A DNA stretch of 21,620 nt from an uncultured Phenylobacterium sp. (GTDB taxonomy: Bacteria; Pseudomonadota; Alphaproteobacteria; Caulobacterales; Caulobacteraceae). Positions 12,610-20,391 of this stretch are shown here, one piece after another. Location of the stretch: positions 1 to 21,620 of the forward strand of contig CAMFIW010000005.1 in NCBI GenBank assembly GCA_945952355.1, given 5' to 3'. Under the pieces are notes generated by a model that worked only from the letters and a program-made list of their open reading frames with translations, searched no databases and was not told where the DNA came from. The stretch's first letter is position 1; each line of letters starts with the position of its first letter. The position numbers were made by a program, and so were the translations under genes.

Positions 12610-14478
12610 ATGCCGATCCGCCGCCTCCCGCCCGAAACCGTCAACCGCATCGCCGCCGGCGAGGTGGTGGAGCGACCCGCGAGCGCGGTCAAGGAGCTGG
12701 TGGAGAACGCCCTCGACGCGGGGGCGACCCAGGTCGAGGTCCAGGCGGACGGGGGCGGTCTGTCGCGCATCCTGGTCGCCGACGACGGCTCGGGCCTGTC
12801 GCCCGATGAGCTGGCTCTGGCCATCGAGCGCCATGCCACCTCCAAGCTCGGCCCCGACGAGGCCGGCGACTATGACCTCCTGAACATCGCCACCCTGGGC
12901 TTTCGGGGCGAGGCCCTGCCTTCGATCGGCTCGGTGGCGCGGCTGTCGATTTCATCCCGCGCCCGCGGCAGCGCCGACGCCCATATGATCCTGGTCGAGG
13001 CGGGCGCGGTCGCGCCTGTCGCCCCCTCGCCTTTCCCCGGCCCGCACGGCGCTCGGGTCGAGGTGCGCGACCTGTTCTACGCCACGCCGGCTCGGCTGAA
13101 ATTCATGAAATCCGAGCGCGCCGAGGCCCTGGCCATCGCCGAGGAGATCAAGCGCCAGGCCATGGCCCACGAGGCGGTCGGCTTCGCTCTGGACCTCGAC
13201 GGCCGCCGCACCCTGCGCCTGCCCCCCGAGTCCAAGGGGCCGGACGGTCTGCTCGCGCGCCTGGCCGCCATCATGGGCCGCGGCTTCGCCGACAACGCCT
13301 TGCAAGTCGACTACCAGCGCGACGGCGTGCGCCTGTCCGGCTTCGCAGGCCTGCCCACCTTCAACCGCGGCAACAGCGCCCACCAATACCTGTTCGTGAA
13401 CGGACGGCCGGTGCGCGACCGCCTGCTGCAGGGCGCCTTGCGCGGCGCCTATGCCGACTTCCTGGCTCGCGACCGCCATCCGCTGGTGGCGCTCTATCTG
13501 GAGCTCGATCCGAACCAGGTCGACGTCAACGTCCACCCCGCCAAGGCGGAGGTGCGATTCCGCGATCCGGCGCTGGTGCGCGGCCTGATCGTCGGCGGGC
13601 TGCGACACACCCTGGCCGGGGCCGGGCATCGCGCCTCGACCTCGGTGGCCGAGGACGCGCTCTCGCACCTGCGCCCAGCCTACGCCCCGCCGACTCAGCC
13701 GTCGGCCGAGGGTTTCTCCGCGTGGCGCGCCGGGGGCTGGCAACCGAATGCGATGGCCCAGGCCGTCGCCCAGGCGATCCCCGGCCTGACCGAAGTGTCC
13801 GCCCGCGCCGAGCCCGCGGTCTATCCAACGGCCCAGGCCTATGCCGCGCCCGGGGTTGCCGAGCCGCCCGCGCCCTCGGTGGTGTTCGATCCCGTCGACT
13901 TCCCGCTCGGCGCCGCCCGCGCCCAGGTGCACGAGACCTATATCGTCTCCCAGACCCGCGACGGGGTGGTCATCGTCGACCAGCACGCCGCCCACGAAAG
14001 GCTGGTCTATGAGCGGATGAAGGTCGAGATGGACGAGGGCGGCGTCGCCCGCCAGGTCCTGCTGCTGCCCGAGGTGGTCGAGCTCGATCCCGCCGAGGCC
14101 GAGCGCGTCGCCGCCAAGGCCGAGGAACTCGCGGCCCTGGGCCTGATGGTCGAGCCGTTCGGCCCTGGGGCCATCCTGGTGCGCGAAACCCCCGCCTTGC
14201 TGGGCGAGACCGATGTCACTGGCCTGATACGCGACATCGCCGACGACCTCGCCGAGAACGGCCAGGCGCTCGCCCTGAAGGAACGCCTGGCCGAGGTCTG
14301 CTCGACCATGGCCTGCCACGGCTCGGTCCGGGCCGGGCGCCGCCTGACCGCGCCCGAGATGAACGCCCTGCTCCGCCAGATGGAGGCCACGCCCCATTCC
14401 GGCCAGTGCAACCACGGCCGCCCGACCTATGTGGAGCTCAAGCTCGCCGACATCGAGCGGCTGTTCGGCCGGCGCTAG
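12610..14478 (+). CDS. mutL: DNA mismatch repair protein MutL, endonuclease type
   Basis: MutL couples mismatch recognition by MutS to strand removal. It is 622 residues long. The GHKL ATPase half has [12 protein letters not shown] (catalytic Glu29, Asn33), DDGSGL, RHATSKL and [14 protein letters not shown], and a later FVNGRPVRD and [15 protein letters not shown] variable, Ala/Pro-rich linker spans about 340-430. The C-terminal dimerization domain carries the metal-dependent nicking motif [12 protein letters not shown] starting at Asp457, plus [15 protein letters not shown] and a terminal FGRR. These mark the MutH-independent, self-nicking type usual in bacteria without Dam/MutH. The stop shares a CTAG (14475-14478) with the convergent merR-type gene. 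Confidence 0.97.
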   Translation: MPIRRLPPETVNRIAAGEVVERPASAVKELVENALDAGATQVEVQADGGGLSRILVADDGSGLSPDELALAIERHATSKLGPDEAGDYDLLNIATLGFRGEALPSIGSVARLSISSRARGSADAHMILVEAGAVAPVAPSPFPGPHGARVEVRDLFYATPARLKFMKSERAEALAIAEEIKRQAMAHEAVGFALDLDGRRTLRLPPESKGPDGLLARLAAIMGRGFADNALQVDYQRDGVRLSGFAGLPTFNRGNSAHQYLFVNGRPVRDRLLQGALRGAYADFLARDRHPLVALYLELDPNQVDVNVHPAKAEVRFRDPALVRGLIVGGLRHTLAGAGHRASTSVAEDALSHLRPAYAPPTQPSAEGFSAWRAGGWQPNAMAQAVAQAIPGLTEVSARAEPAVYPTAQAYAAPGVAEPPAPSVVFDPVDFPLGAARAQVHETYIVSQTRDGVVIVDQHAAHERLVYERMKVEMDEGGVARQVLLLPEVVELDPAEAERVAAKAEELAALGLMVEPFGPGAILVRETPALLGETDVTGLIRDIADDLAENGQALALKERLAEVCSTMACHGSVRAGRRLTAPEMNALLRQMEATPHSGQCNHGRPTYVELKLADIERLFGRR

Positions 14479-15248
14479 GCCAGATCCGCCTCGGCAAAGT
14501 CCACCATGGCGGCCGCCATGTAGTCCGTGAGGCCCTTGGCCCGACCTTCATAGCGGGCGCGGAAGTCCGGGTTCTCCTGATAGAGCAGGGCCAGGCCCTT
14601 GAAGGCGTCGGCCGTCGGCGCCCGGTTCCAGGAGTGGCCGACCCAGGCGTGCAGGCGCCGCGCGATGGCCCGCACGGCTACAGAATCCGCCGGCAGGCCC
14701 CCGGCCAAGGCCTGGGCGAAGTCCGCCTCGATCGCCTCCACCTCGCCCTGCATGCGGTCGAAGTCGGCCTGGCCGAAGCCCCTGGCCTTCCGTCGCGCCT
14801 CGTCGATCCGCTGCTGCATGTCGCCGCCGTAGCGCTCGACCAGCCAGGCCTCGTGTTTCTTCTGCTTCTCGGGGTCGAAGCCTTTGAACATCGCCCGCTC
14901 TTTCACGTCCGTATCTCCTTCGAGTTCGGCGAGGGTCAGGTCGAGCGTCTTCACCAGATCGCGATAGCGTTTGGCCTCCGCCATCAGCCGCACCCGATGC
15001 GCCCGAAGCGCCGCGAGCCGGTCGAAGCCGGGATCGTCCAGCGCCTGGCGAATCTGATCCAGCGAGAAGCCGAGCTCCCGGTGCAACATGATCTGCTGCA
15101 GGCGCAGGAGCTCGTCCCGGCCGTAATAGCGGTAGCCGTTCTCGCCGACGTGGCCGGGCTTCAGAAGTCCGATCTCATCGTAGTGGTGCAGGGCCCGGAC
15201 GGAGACGCCCGACATCCTCGCCACTTCGCTCACGGTGTAGACGCTCAT
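14475..15248 (-). CDS. MerR family regulator with TipAS antibiotic-binding domain
   Basis: This is a 257-residue transcription regulator. Residues 1-70 are the MerR winged helix-turn-helix ([26 protein letters not shown], then [16 protein letters not shown]). A coiled coil follows (about 75-115). The C-terminal half is a TipAS-like domain ([13 protein letters not shown] near 130 to [13 protein letters not shown] near 205), which in Streptomyces TipA binds thiopeptide drugs. ATG 15248 is chosen over GTG 15251 because AGGACG is then well spaced. MerR proteins remodel promoters with long spacers, and one such promoter lies directly upstream (15276-15305). It follows the POT transporter gene on the same strand by 50 bases. 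An effector cannot be named. Confidence 0.9.
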   Translation of the reverse strand: MSVYTVSEVARMSGVSVRALHHYDEIGLLKPGHVGENGYRYYGRDELLRLQQIMLHRELGFSLDQIRQALDDPGFDRLAALRAHRVRLMAEAKRYRDLVKTLDLTLAELEGDTDVKERAMFKGFDPEKQKKHEAWLVERYGGDMQQRIDEARRKARGFGQADFDRMQGEVEAIEADFAQALAGGLPADSVAVRAIARRLHAWVGHSWNRAPTADAFKGLALLYQENPDFRARYEGRAKGLTDYMAAAMVDFAEADLA

Positions 15249-15275
15249 CACCCTCGTCCTGTTGACGGACGCAAG

Positions 15276-15305
15276 AGTTCAGGGATCACGCGGCGTGAGG
15301 GTCAA
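15276..15305 (-). promoter_or_regulatory. MerR-type promoter of the TipAS regulator, spanning the transporter stop codon
   Basis: On the minus strand, TTGACC (15305-15300) is followed after 18 bases by TGAACT (15281-15276), or after 19 bases by GAACTC. Between them sits the perfect dyad TCACGC-C-GCGTGA (15286-15298). A dyad inside a long spacer is the classic MerR-controlled layout, so autoregulation is likely. The -35 contains the TGA stop of the upstream transporter gene. Confidence 0.5.
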
Positions 15306-16672
15306 GCGGCCTTGTCCTCGGGCAGCAGCAGGCGCTCCAGCGGTCGCATCAGGGCGAAGGCGAGGATGGCGCCGGCTACGCCGATCGCGACCTGCAGGCC
15401 CCAGAATCCGGTCGGACCCATCTTCTCGTAGAAGCCGCCGATCCAGCCGATGATCAGGTTGCCGGCGAACAGGGTGAGGAAGACGCTGCCCATCAGTGTG
15501 GCCCGCAGCTGCGGCGGGGCGGCCCGCGATATCAGGGCCAGGATTGGCGGCCAGTAGTAGAGGAAGGCCACCCCCAGAAGCATGTCGTAAGCAATCGGAA
15601 ACAGCACCGAGCTGCTGGGCCCGGTCAGGGTCGCCAGCACCAGGAACATGTTGGCCAGCGCCGCGATCAGGGCGCCGGTGGCGATCTTGCCGATCTCGGA
15701 GGGCTCCCCGCCATGCTTCTCCTGCCAACGCCAGAGACCGAGCAGGAAGGGCACGAAGACGATGCTGACGAACGGGTCGATCGAGTTGAACCACGCCACC
15801 GGCACGTGGAATCCGAGCAGGTTCAGGTCCACCGCCTTCTCGATCCAGACCAGGGCGATGTTGGAGTTCTGGTAGTAGATGATCGACTGGAAGATGGTCA
15901 GCACCATGACCAACAGCAGGCCCGCCGTCACCCGCCATTGGTGCGGGGTCAGCGGCGCGCGGGACTCCGGCGCGGCGCGCGGCCCCTGCTCCGGCAGGTA
16001 GCGATAGCCGGCGAGATAGGTGCCGAGCCCGATCAGCATCAGCACGCCGGCCAGGCCGAAACCCACGTGCCAACCCCAGATCTGGGCGAGCAGGCCGCAG
16101 GCCAGGGGGCCGGCGACGGCGCCCACATTGATGCCCATGGAATAGATCGCGTAGGCGCGCGTGCGCCCCTCGCCGTCGTCCAGAGGATAGAGCGCGCCCA
16201 CCTGGGCCGATATGTTCCCCTTCAGGAAGCCGCAGCCGACGATCAGTAGGGCGAGCGCCAGGAGGAAGGACTGGTCGAAGGCCATGGCGATGTGGCCGGC
16301 GCTCATCAGGATCGCGCCCAGGGCCACGGCGGCGCGCCGTCCGATCCAGCGGTCGGCGATGAACCCGCCGAACACCGGGGTGAAATAGACGAAGCCGGTG
16401 TAGAGCCCGTAGATCTGCGAGGCGAGCGCCAGCGGCGTCATCGGCCCGAACACGCCCTCCAGCGCCGCTCGGAAGCCCGCAAAGCCGCCGATGTTCTCGA
16501 TGTGGCCCGGCAGCAGCAGCGACTGGCTCATATAGAGCACCAGCAGCGCGGTCATGCCGTAGTAGGAGAACCGCTCCCAGGTCTCGGTGAAAGAGAGATA
16601 GGCGAGCCCCATGGGCTGGCCGAAGAAAGTCCGTTCCCGGACCGCCGGCCCCTCGATCACGTTCCCGGCCAT
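15302..16672 (-). CDS. POT/PTR2 family proton-dependent oligopeptide transporter
   Basis: This is a 456-residue inner-membrane MFS transporter of the POT family, which import di- and tripeptides with protons. The family signature ExxERFxYYG appears as E30-T-W-E33-R-F-S-Y-Y-G39. Other recognisable parts are GGFIADRWIGRRAAV (loop 2-3), GCGFLKGNISAQVGALY, and the PTR2 signature region YAIYSMGINVGAVAGPLACG. About twelve hydrophobic segments are seen; the protein is a little shorter than the usual ~500. The ATG at 16672 follows a G-rich stretch. Upstream, TTCCCA-N16-TAGGCT is a weak promoter candidate. The downstream TipAS-type regulator may form a functional pair with it, but the regulator has its own promoter. 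Confidence 0.93.
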   Translation of the reverse strand: MAGNVIEGPAVRERTFFGQPMGLAYLSFTETWERFSYYGMTALLVLYMSQSLLLPGHIENIGGFAGFRAALEGVFGPMTPLALASQIYGLYTGFVYFTPVFGGFIADRWIGRRAAVALGAILMSAGHIAMAFDQSFLLALALLIVGCGFLKGNISAQVGALYPLDDGEGRTRAYAIYSMGINVGAVAGPLACGLLAQIWGWHVGFGLAGVLMLIGLGTYLAGYRYLPEQGPRAAPESRAPLTPHQWRVTAGLLLVMVLTIFQSIIYYQNSNIALVWIEKAVDLNLLGFHVPVAWFNSIDPFVSIVFVPFLLGLWRWQEKHGGEPSEIGKIATGALIAALANMFLVLATLTGPSSSVLFPIAYDMLLGVAFLYYWPPILALISRAAPPQLRATLMGSVFLTLFAGNLIIGWIGGFYEKMGPTGFWGLQVAIGVAGAILAFALMRPLERLLLPEDKAA

Positions 16673-16728
16673 GCCGCGCCCCCCGATGTCGCGCGGAGCC
16701 TAGAGCACGGGGCGGCCTTGGGAAGTCC

Positions 16729-18327
16729 TCAGGCGGCGGCGCGACGTTCGGCGTCGAACAGCTGGTTGATGGCGCTCATCAGCCGTTCGGCCTTGATCGG
16801 TTTTTCGATCACGCCGTTCATGCCCTGGGCCAGATAGCTCGCCGCGTCCCACGGGTCGGCGTTGGCGGTGAGCGCCAGGATCGGCACGTCGGCCGCGCCA
16901 TCGCCCAGGGCGCGGATGCGGCGCGTGGCGCCCACCCCGTCGAGGTTGGGCATCTTGATGTCCATCAGCACGAGGTCGAACCGGCCGCTAGCCGCGGCGT
17001 CCACGGCCTGAAGCCCGTCCTCGACGCTCTCGGTCGTGCAGCCGAACATGTCGCACAGGGTCTCGGCGACCAGGCGGTTGGTCGGGTTGTCGTCGGCGAT
17101 CAGCACGTGCAGGCCGCCGGAGGTCGCGACCGCCTCGGCGTCCGCCTCGACCGCCGCCGCCTCGGGCGCCGGCACGTCGTAGAGGGGGACTTCGAAGACG
17201 AAGCGCGAGCCGCCGCCAGCGCGATGCTCGGCCCGGATCGCTCCGCCCATCTGCTCGATCAGCTGGCGGCAGATCGACAGGCCGAGGCCCGCCCCACCCT
17301 GGCGCAGACCCGCCTGGGTTTGGCTGAAGGGCTGGAACAGGCTGCCCAGCCGATCCTCTGGCACCCCGGCCCCGGTGTCGGCGACCTCGCCCTCGACCCG
17401 CACATGGATGTCGTCGCGCCGCGCCCGCAGCGTCACCTCGACCCTACCCGTCTCGGTGAACTTCAGCGCATTTCCGATCAGGTTGTTGAACACCTGCTTC
17501 AGCCGGATCTCGTCGCCCAACGCCCACTGGTCGGCCGCGCCATGGTAGCGGACCTCGAGGGCCAGGCCCTTCAGCTCGGCCCGCGCGCCCCAGAGCGCCG
17601 CCAGGTCCTCGGCCATGCGCGGCAGGGCGAAGCCCTCCTCGGCCAGCTCCAGCCGCCCCGCCTCGGCGCGCGACAGGTCCAGCGCGTCGGTCAGCAGCCG
17701 GAGCAGGGTCTCGCCGGAGTCCTGGATGCTGCGCACGTAGGGGGCGAGCTCCGCCTGGGCGAGCTTGCGCTCCAGGATGTCGGCGATCGCCAGCACGCCA
17801 TTCAGCGGGGTTCGGATCTCGTGGCTCATCACGGCCAGGAATTGCGACTTGGCGGTCAGGGCGGCCTGGGCGTCCTGCTTGGCGCGTGTCATTTCCTCGG
17901 CATGGGCCTGGTGGGCGGCGCTCACCGCCTGCAACAGGGAGAGCGCGCTGCCGACGCCGGCATAGCGGCCGCCTTGCGTCACCACAAAACCGCGCAACAG
18001 CTCCGAGGGTCGTTCGGCCAGGACCTGGCCGCAGAAGTCGGCGACCAGCACATCGGCGTCGGCGACCAGCGGGTCGGCGTTCATGAGCACCGAGATCGGA
18101 CGCTTGGCGTAGAGCGCGCGGCCATAGTGGTCGGCCATGGCCAGGAAGAAGGCGTTGCGCTCGACGAGGCCGACCGGGCGGCCCTCCTCGTCGACCACGG
18201 CGATGGCGAGCGCGTCCGGCTCAGCCTGGAACCGCTCATAGACCTTGGCGCCCGGCAGGTCCGGCGCGACGGGGGGCGATCCCTGAATCAGATCTACGAG
18301 CGCGCCGAGCATACTGAAATCCCGCAC
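16729..18327 (-). CDS. Soluble hybrid histidine kinase: CBS-like sensor, HisKA, HATPase_c, receiver
   Basis: This is a 532-residue cytoplasmic signalling protein with no membrane helix. Residues about 25-135 resemble a CBS-pair-like region (IAVVDEEGRPVGLVERNAFF, then RGFVVTQGGRYAGVGS), possibly sensing a nucleotide. A coiled linker (138-165) leads into HisKA with phosphoacceptor His169 (FLAVMSHEIRTPLNG). The ATPase has the N box NNLIGNALKF (281-290), a G1 box ADTGAGVP, and GGAGLGLSIC. A receiver domain covers 407-525 with the acidic pocket ADDN (411-414), phosphoacceptor Asp456 in LVLMDIKMPN, Thr488 in ALTANA and Lys509. No separate response regulator is adjacent, so output through a phosphorelay is likely. 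The start may be GTG 18327 or, perhaps better, ATG 18312 (CGGGA upstream). Confidence 0.9.
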   Translation of the reverse strand: MRDFSMLGALVDLIQGSPPVAPDLPGAKVYERFQAEPDALAIAVVDEEGRPVGLVERNAFFLAMADHYGRALYAKRPISVLMNADPLVADADVLVADFCGQVLAERPSELLRGFVVTQGGRYAGVGSALSLLQAVSAAHQAHAEEMTRAKQDAQAALTAKSQFLAVMSHEIRTPLNGVLAIADILERKLAQAELAPYVRSIQDSGETLLRLLTDALDLSRAEAGRLELAEEGFALPRMAEDLAALWGARAELKGLALEVRYHGAADQWALGDEIRLKQVFNNLIGNALKFTETGRVEVTLRARRDDIHVRVEGEVADTGAGVPEDRLGSLFQPFSQTQAGLRQGGAGLGLSICRQLIEQMGGAIRAEHRAGGGSRFVFEVPLYDVPAPEAAAVEADAEAVATSGGLHVLIADDNPTNRLVAETLCDMFGCTTESVEDGLQAVDAAASGRFDLVLMDIKMPNLDGVGATRRIRALGDGAADVPILALTANADPWDAASYLAQGMNGVIEKPIKAERLMSAINQLFDAERRAAA

Positions 18328-18339
18328 CGGTTACGGTGC
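18324..18339. promoter_or_regulatory. Inverted repeat at the hybrid kinase start
   Basis: GCACCG (18324-18329) and CGGTGC (18334-18339) are exact inverted repeats with a GTTA loop. The GTG candidate start lies in the stem, which argues for ATG 18312 as the real start or for translational control. Confidence 0.35.
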
Positions 18340-18371
18340 AGCTTTCTAGGCGGAGCGAGCTAACGGACGAT

Positions 18372-18471
18372 GAATCCGAGAGTCGTCTATATTGGCGAAA
18401 GCCCCGCCAATGCCTTCATATATTTGTCACAAATCCATCATTTCGCAAATCGTCTCGTATTCGATCGATCG
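18372..18471. promoter_or_regulatory. AT-rich control region upstream of the hybrid kinase, with stacked dyads and GANTC sites
   Basis: This part of the gene-free 357 bases (18328-18684) is clearly richer in A+T than its surroundings. It holds GAATC (18372-18376) and GAGTC (18380-18384), both GANTC; ATTGGCG-7-CGCCAAT (18391-18411); ATTTGT-C-ACAAAT (18422-18434); the similar ATTT-CGC-AAAT (18440-18450); and CGATCGATCG (18462-18471). On the minus strand TATAGA abuts the first dyad and may be a -10 for the kinase, without a clear -35. The bound factors are unknown. Confidence 0.5.
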
Positions 18472-18502
18472 TCGTGAGTATGAACCAAGAATATATTCAG
18501 CT

Positions 18503-18530
18503 TTGCGTTGCCGGCGCACCGCAATAGGAT
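18503..18530 (+). promoter_or_regulatory. Candidate promoter of the YjhX-family transcript
   Basis: TTGCGT (18503-18508), 16 bases, TAGGAT (18525-18530). The RNA would begin near 18537, about 19 bases before a small ATG frame with a strong Shine-Dalgarno, and about 148 bases before the YjhX coding start. Confidence 0.4.
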
Positions 18531-18555
18531 GTCGTTCGACCCATTCGGGGGAAGC

Positions 18556-18588
18556 ATGACTGAGCTTGCGTTCGAGGCCCGGGCCTAA
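18556..18588 (+). CDS. Tiny ORF (10 codons) with strong Shine-Dalgarno, possible leader peptide
   Basis: ATG 18556 is preceded by CGGGGGAAGC, one of the strongest ribosome-binding sequences in the window. The frame reads MTELAFEARA and stops at TAA 18586-18588. It lies between a candidate promoter and a GC hairpin (18637-18655) upstream of the YjhX gene. It could be a regulatory leader peptide. It is too short for any family assignment and has no repeated amino-acid codon that would name an effector. Confidence 0.3.
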   Translation: MTELAFEARA

Positions 18589-18636
18589 CCGCCGACCGGA
18601 GCCTCGCATCTGATCGGCGACCAGGCCCGATCCGTC

Positions 18637-18655
18637 CGCGCCCCGTGCGGGCGCG
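18637..18655 (+). other. GC hairpin in the leader of the YjhX-family gene
   Basis: CGCGCCC (18637-18643) and GGGCGCG (18649-18655) form a perfect 7-bp stem with a 5-base loop, ending 29 bases before the TTG start. No T-run follows, so it is more likely to affect translation or RNA stability than to terminate. Confidence 0.4.
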
Positions 18656-18684
18656 CATTGTCACGCCTGATCCCGGATACTTGC

Positions 18685-18960
18685 TTGAACATCTCCAAAG
18701 CGCAGCAACGCACGCTGCACGCGCTCGCCCAGGGCGGCGCCATCATGCTCGAACGCGACCCGAAGGGCGCGATCCTCACCGCTGAATGCGTCACCCGCGA
18801 CGGCTGGCGGCTCTCCGACTGCGACCTCGCGGTCTTCAAAAGCCTCAAGAAGAAGCGATTGATCGCCAGCAAGGGCGGAGGCCCCTATCGCATCACCCGC
18901 GACGGCCTGGTGAACCTGAGAAGCCAGCTCGACAACCGTACGACGATGAAGGCGTGGTGA
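18685..18960 (+). CDS. YjhX family protein (UPF0386; homologs described as toxins)
   Basis: This is a 91-residue small basic protein. It matches the UPF0386/YjhX pattern across its length: [18 protein letters not shown] at the N-terminus, [21 protein letters not shown] in the middle, and [21 protein letters not shown] near the end. It has a winged-helix-like look. In E. coli YjhX has been described as the toxin of the YjhX/YjhQ pair, where YjhQ is an acetyltransferase antitoxin; no acetyltransferase gene is next to this one. The start is TTG 18685 because family proteins begin at that residue (Met-Asn-Ile/Leu-Ser); the upstream TTG 18658 adds non-homologous residues. The Shine-Dalgarno is weak (CGGA). 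It converges with rsmD, 5 bases between stops. Confidence 0.85.
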   Translation: MNISKAQQRTLHALAQGGAIMLERDPKGAILTAECVTRDGWRLSDCDLAVFKSLKKKRLIASKGGGPYRITRDGLVNLRSQLDNRTTMKAW

Positions 18961-18965
18961 GGAGG

Positions 18966-19532
18966 CTAGCCCAGATACTTCAGGAACCACACCCGCGCCG
19001 CGCCGTAGTCGCGGACGTCGAGCTTCTCATAGCCCGGCGCCTCGAAGTCCGGCTCATCGGAGCCGCGCTCGAACACCACCACCGCCTCGGGGGCCAGCCA
19101 GCCGCCCGTCGCCAGACGCGCCAGGGCCTGCTCCCCCAGGCCCTTGGCGTAGGGCGGGTCCAGGAAGGCGATCGCGAAGGCCGGCCCGTCGGCGCCGGGC
19201 CGGACGCCGAGGTCGGCGGCGTCGCGACGGTGCACGCGGGTGCGGCCGAACAGACCCATGGCGTCGACATTCTCGCGGATCGCCCCCCGGGCGTCCTCGT
19301 CGGTCTCGACGAACAGGCAGAAGGCCGCGCCGCGCGACAGGGCCTCGAAGCCCAGGGCGCCGGAGCCCGCGAACAGGTCGATCACCCGCGCCCCGTCGAG
19401 TTCCGGCCCCCAGACCGCGTGCTCCAGGATGTTGAAGATCGCCTGCCGCGCCCGGTCGGAGGTCGGGCGCGTACCCTGGCCTTGAGGCGCGACCAGCGCC
19501 TTGCCGCGAAACTCCCCGGAGACGATGCGCAT
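18966..19532 (-). CDS. rsmD: 16S rRNA (guanine(966)-N(2))-methyltransferase
   Basis: RsmD methylates G966 of 16S rRNA using S-adenosylmethionine. The 188 residues fit the family. The start has the typical MRIVSGEFRGKAL and RPTSDRARQAIFNIL. The SAM-binding motif I is VIDLFAGSGALGFEALSRGA (50-69), the acidic motif II is FVETDEDA (74-81), and the catalytic DPPY is at 125-128. The ATG at 19532 is preceded by GGGAGG. It is divergent from the crotonase gene with 61 bases between starts. In many genomes the rRNA pseudouridine synthase is an adjacent partner; here the two are separated by the crotonase. Confidence 0.93.
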   Translation of the reverse strand: MRIVSGEFRGKALVAPQGQGTRPTSDRARQAIFNILEHAVWGPELDGARVIDLFAGSGALGFEALSRGAAFCLFVETDEDARGAIRENVDAMGLFGRTRVHRRDAADLGVRPGADGPAFAIAFLDPPYAKGLGEQALARLATGGWLAPEAVVVFERGSDEPDFEAPGYEKLDVRDYGAARVWFLKYLG

Positions 19533-19593
19533 GGAAACCGGCCTCCCGGGCGGACTAGAGTGGCGAACAGAACGCGACGAATGGGAGGTGTTG

Positions 19594-20391
19594 ATGGCTT
19601 TCGTAACCGTGGAACGCAAGGGCGGCTGCGCCGTCATCACCTACGCCAACGCGCCCTGGGGCACGATGACCGCCGCCGGCTCGCGCGAGATGTACGCGGC
19701 GGTGAAGGCCGCCAGCGAAGATCCAGGCGTCCGCTCGATGATCCTGACCGGCGGCGTGCCGGGCATCTTCGTGCGCCACTACGACGTCGGCGAGTTGTCG
19801 GTGATGAGCGACCGAATCGGCGAGGGGCCCGCCGCCGCGCCGGCCAGCCCGCCACCCCCGCCCGAGCCCGGCTTCCTGGAGATGACCGACCTACTGGCCG
19901 CCTCGGACAAACCGGTGATCGCGGCGATCAATGGCCTCTGCATGGGCGGCGGCTTCGAGATGAGCCTCGCCTGCGACCTGCGCATCTGCGGCGACGAGGT
20001 GCCGTCGATCGGCCTGCCCGAGACGCGGGTCGGCATCTTCCCGGGCGGCGGCGGCACCCAGCGCCTGCCGCGCGTGGTTGGCGAGGCCAAGGCCCTGGAG
20101 ATCATCCTGCGCGGCCTGGTGGTCGACGCTTCGGAGGCCTATCGCATCGGCCTGGTGCATGAGCTGAGCTCGGACCCGCTGGCCCGCGCGCTGGAGATCG
20201 CGGCAGAGTGGGACGCGCGCCCCGCCGAGGGCCTGGCCTACGCCAAGCGCCTCACCCGCGCCGCTTTGGACCGCCCCCTGAGCGAGGGCCTGGCGGACGA
20301 GCGGCGGAGCTTCCTGGCCGTGATGGCGACCGATTCGGCCCGCGAGGCCCTGCGGGCCGCGCGTCAGCCCGTGGAGATCCAGAAGGCCTAG
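19594..20391 (+). CDS. Enoyl-CoA hydratase/isomerase family protein (crotonase)
   Basis: This is a 265-residue crotonase-fold enzyme acting on acyl-CoA substrates, probably as a hydratase or isomerase in fatty-acid breakdown. The core motif [20 protein letters not shown] has Glu122 and the next [19 protein letters not shown] has Glu143, matching the two catalytic glutamates of true hydratases. The first oxyanion-hole segment, usually FxAGADL, is here [10 protein letters not shown] (59-68), and a proline-rich insert ([12 protein letters not shown], 82-93) replaces the usual substrate loop, so specificity may differ. ATG 19594 follows GGGAGGT. Its last 140 bases overlap the end of the pseudouridine synthase gene on the other strand. 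Confidence 0.9.
   Translation: MAFVTVERKGGCAVITYANAPWGTMTAAGSREMYAAVKAASEDPGVRSMILTGGVPGIFVRHYDVGELSVMSDRIGEGPAAAPASPPPPPEPGFLEMTDLLAASDKPVIAAINGLCMGGGFEMSLACDLRICGDEVPSIGLPETRVGIFPGGGGTQRLPRVVGEAKALEIILRGLVVDASEAYRIGLVHELSSDPLARALEIAAEWDARPAEGLAYAKRLTRAALDRPLSEGLADERRSFLAVMATDSAREALRAARQPVEIQKA

Noticed and set aside
12952..14415. 487-codon minus-strand open frame opposite mutL
   Set aside because: It is a mirror of the conserved MutL coding sequence; no Shine-Dalgarno, no domain.
14475..14478. Shared CTAG giving stop codons on both strands for mutL and the MerR gene
   Set aside because: It is real but is a common outcome of compact convergent genes; no special function inferred.
18336..18527. 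63-codon plus frame in the AT-rich region
   Set aside because: No Shine-Dalgarno, no similarity I recognise, and it runs through several dyads that look regulatory.
18427..18609. 60-codon minus frame in the same region
   Set aside because: No ribosome-binding site, and it is antisense to the better-supported promoter and small ORF.
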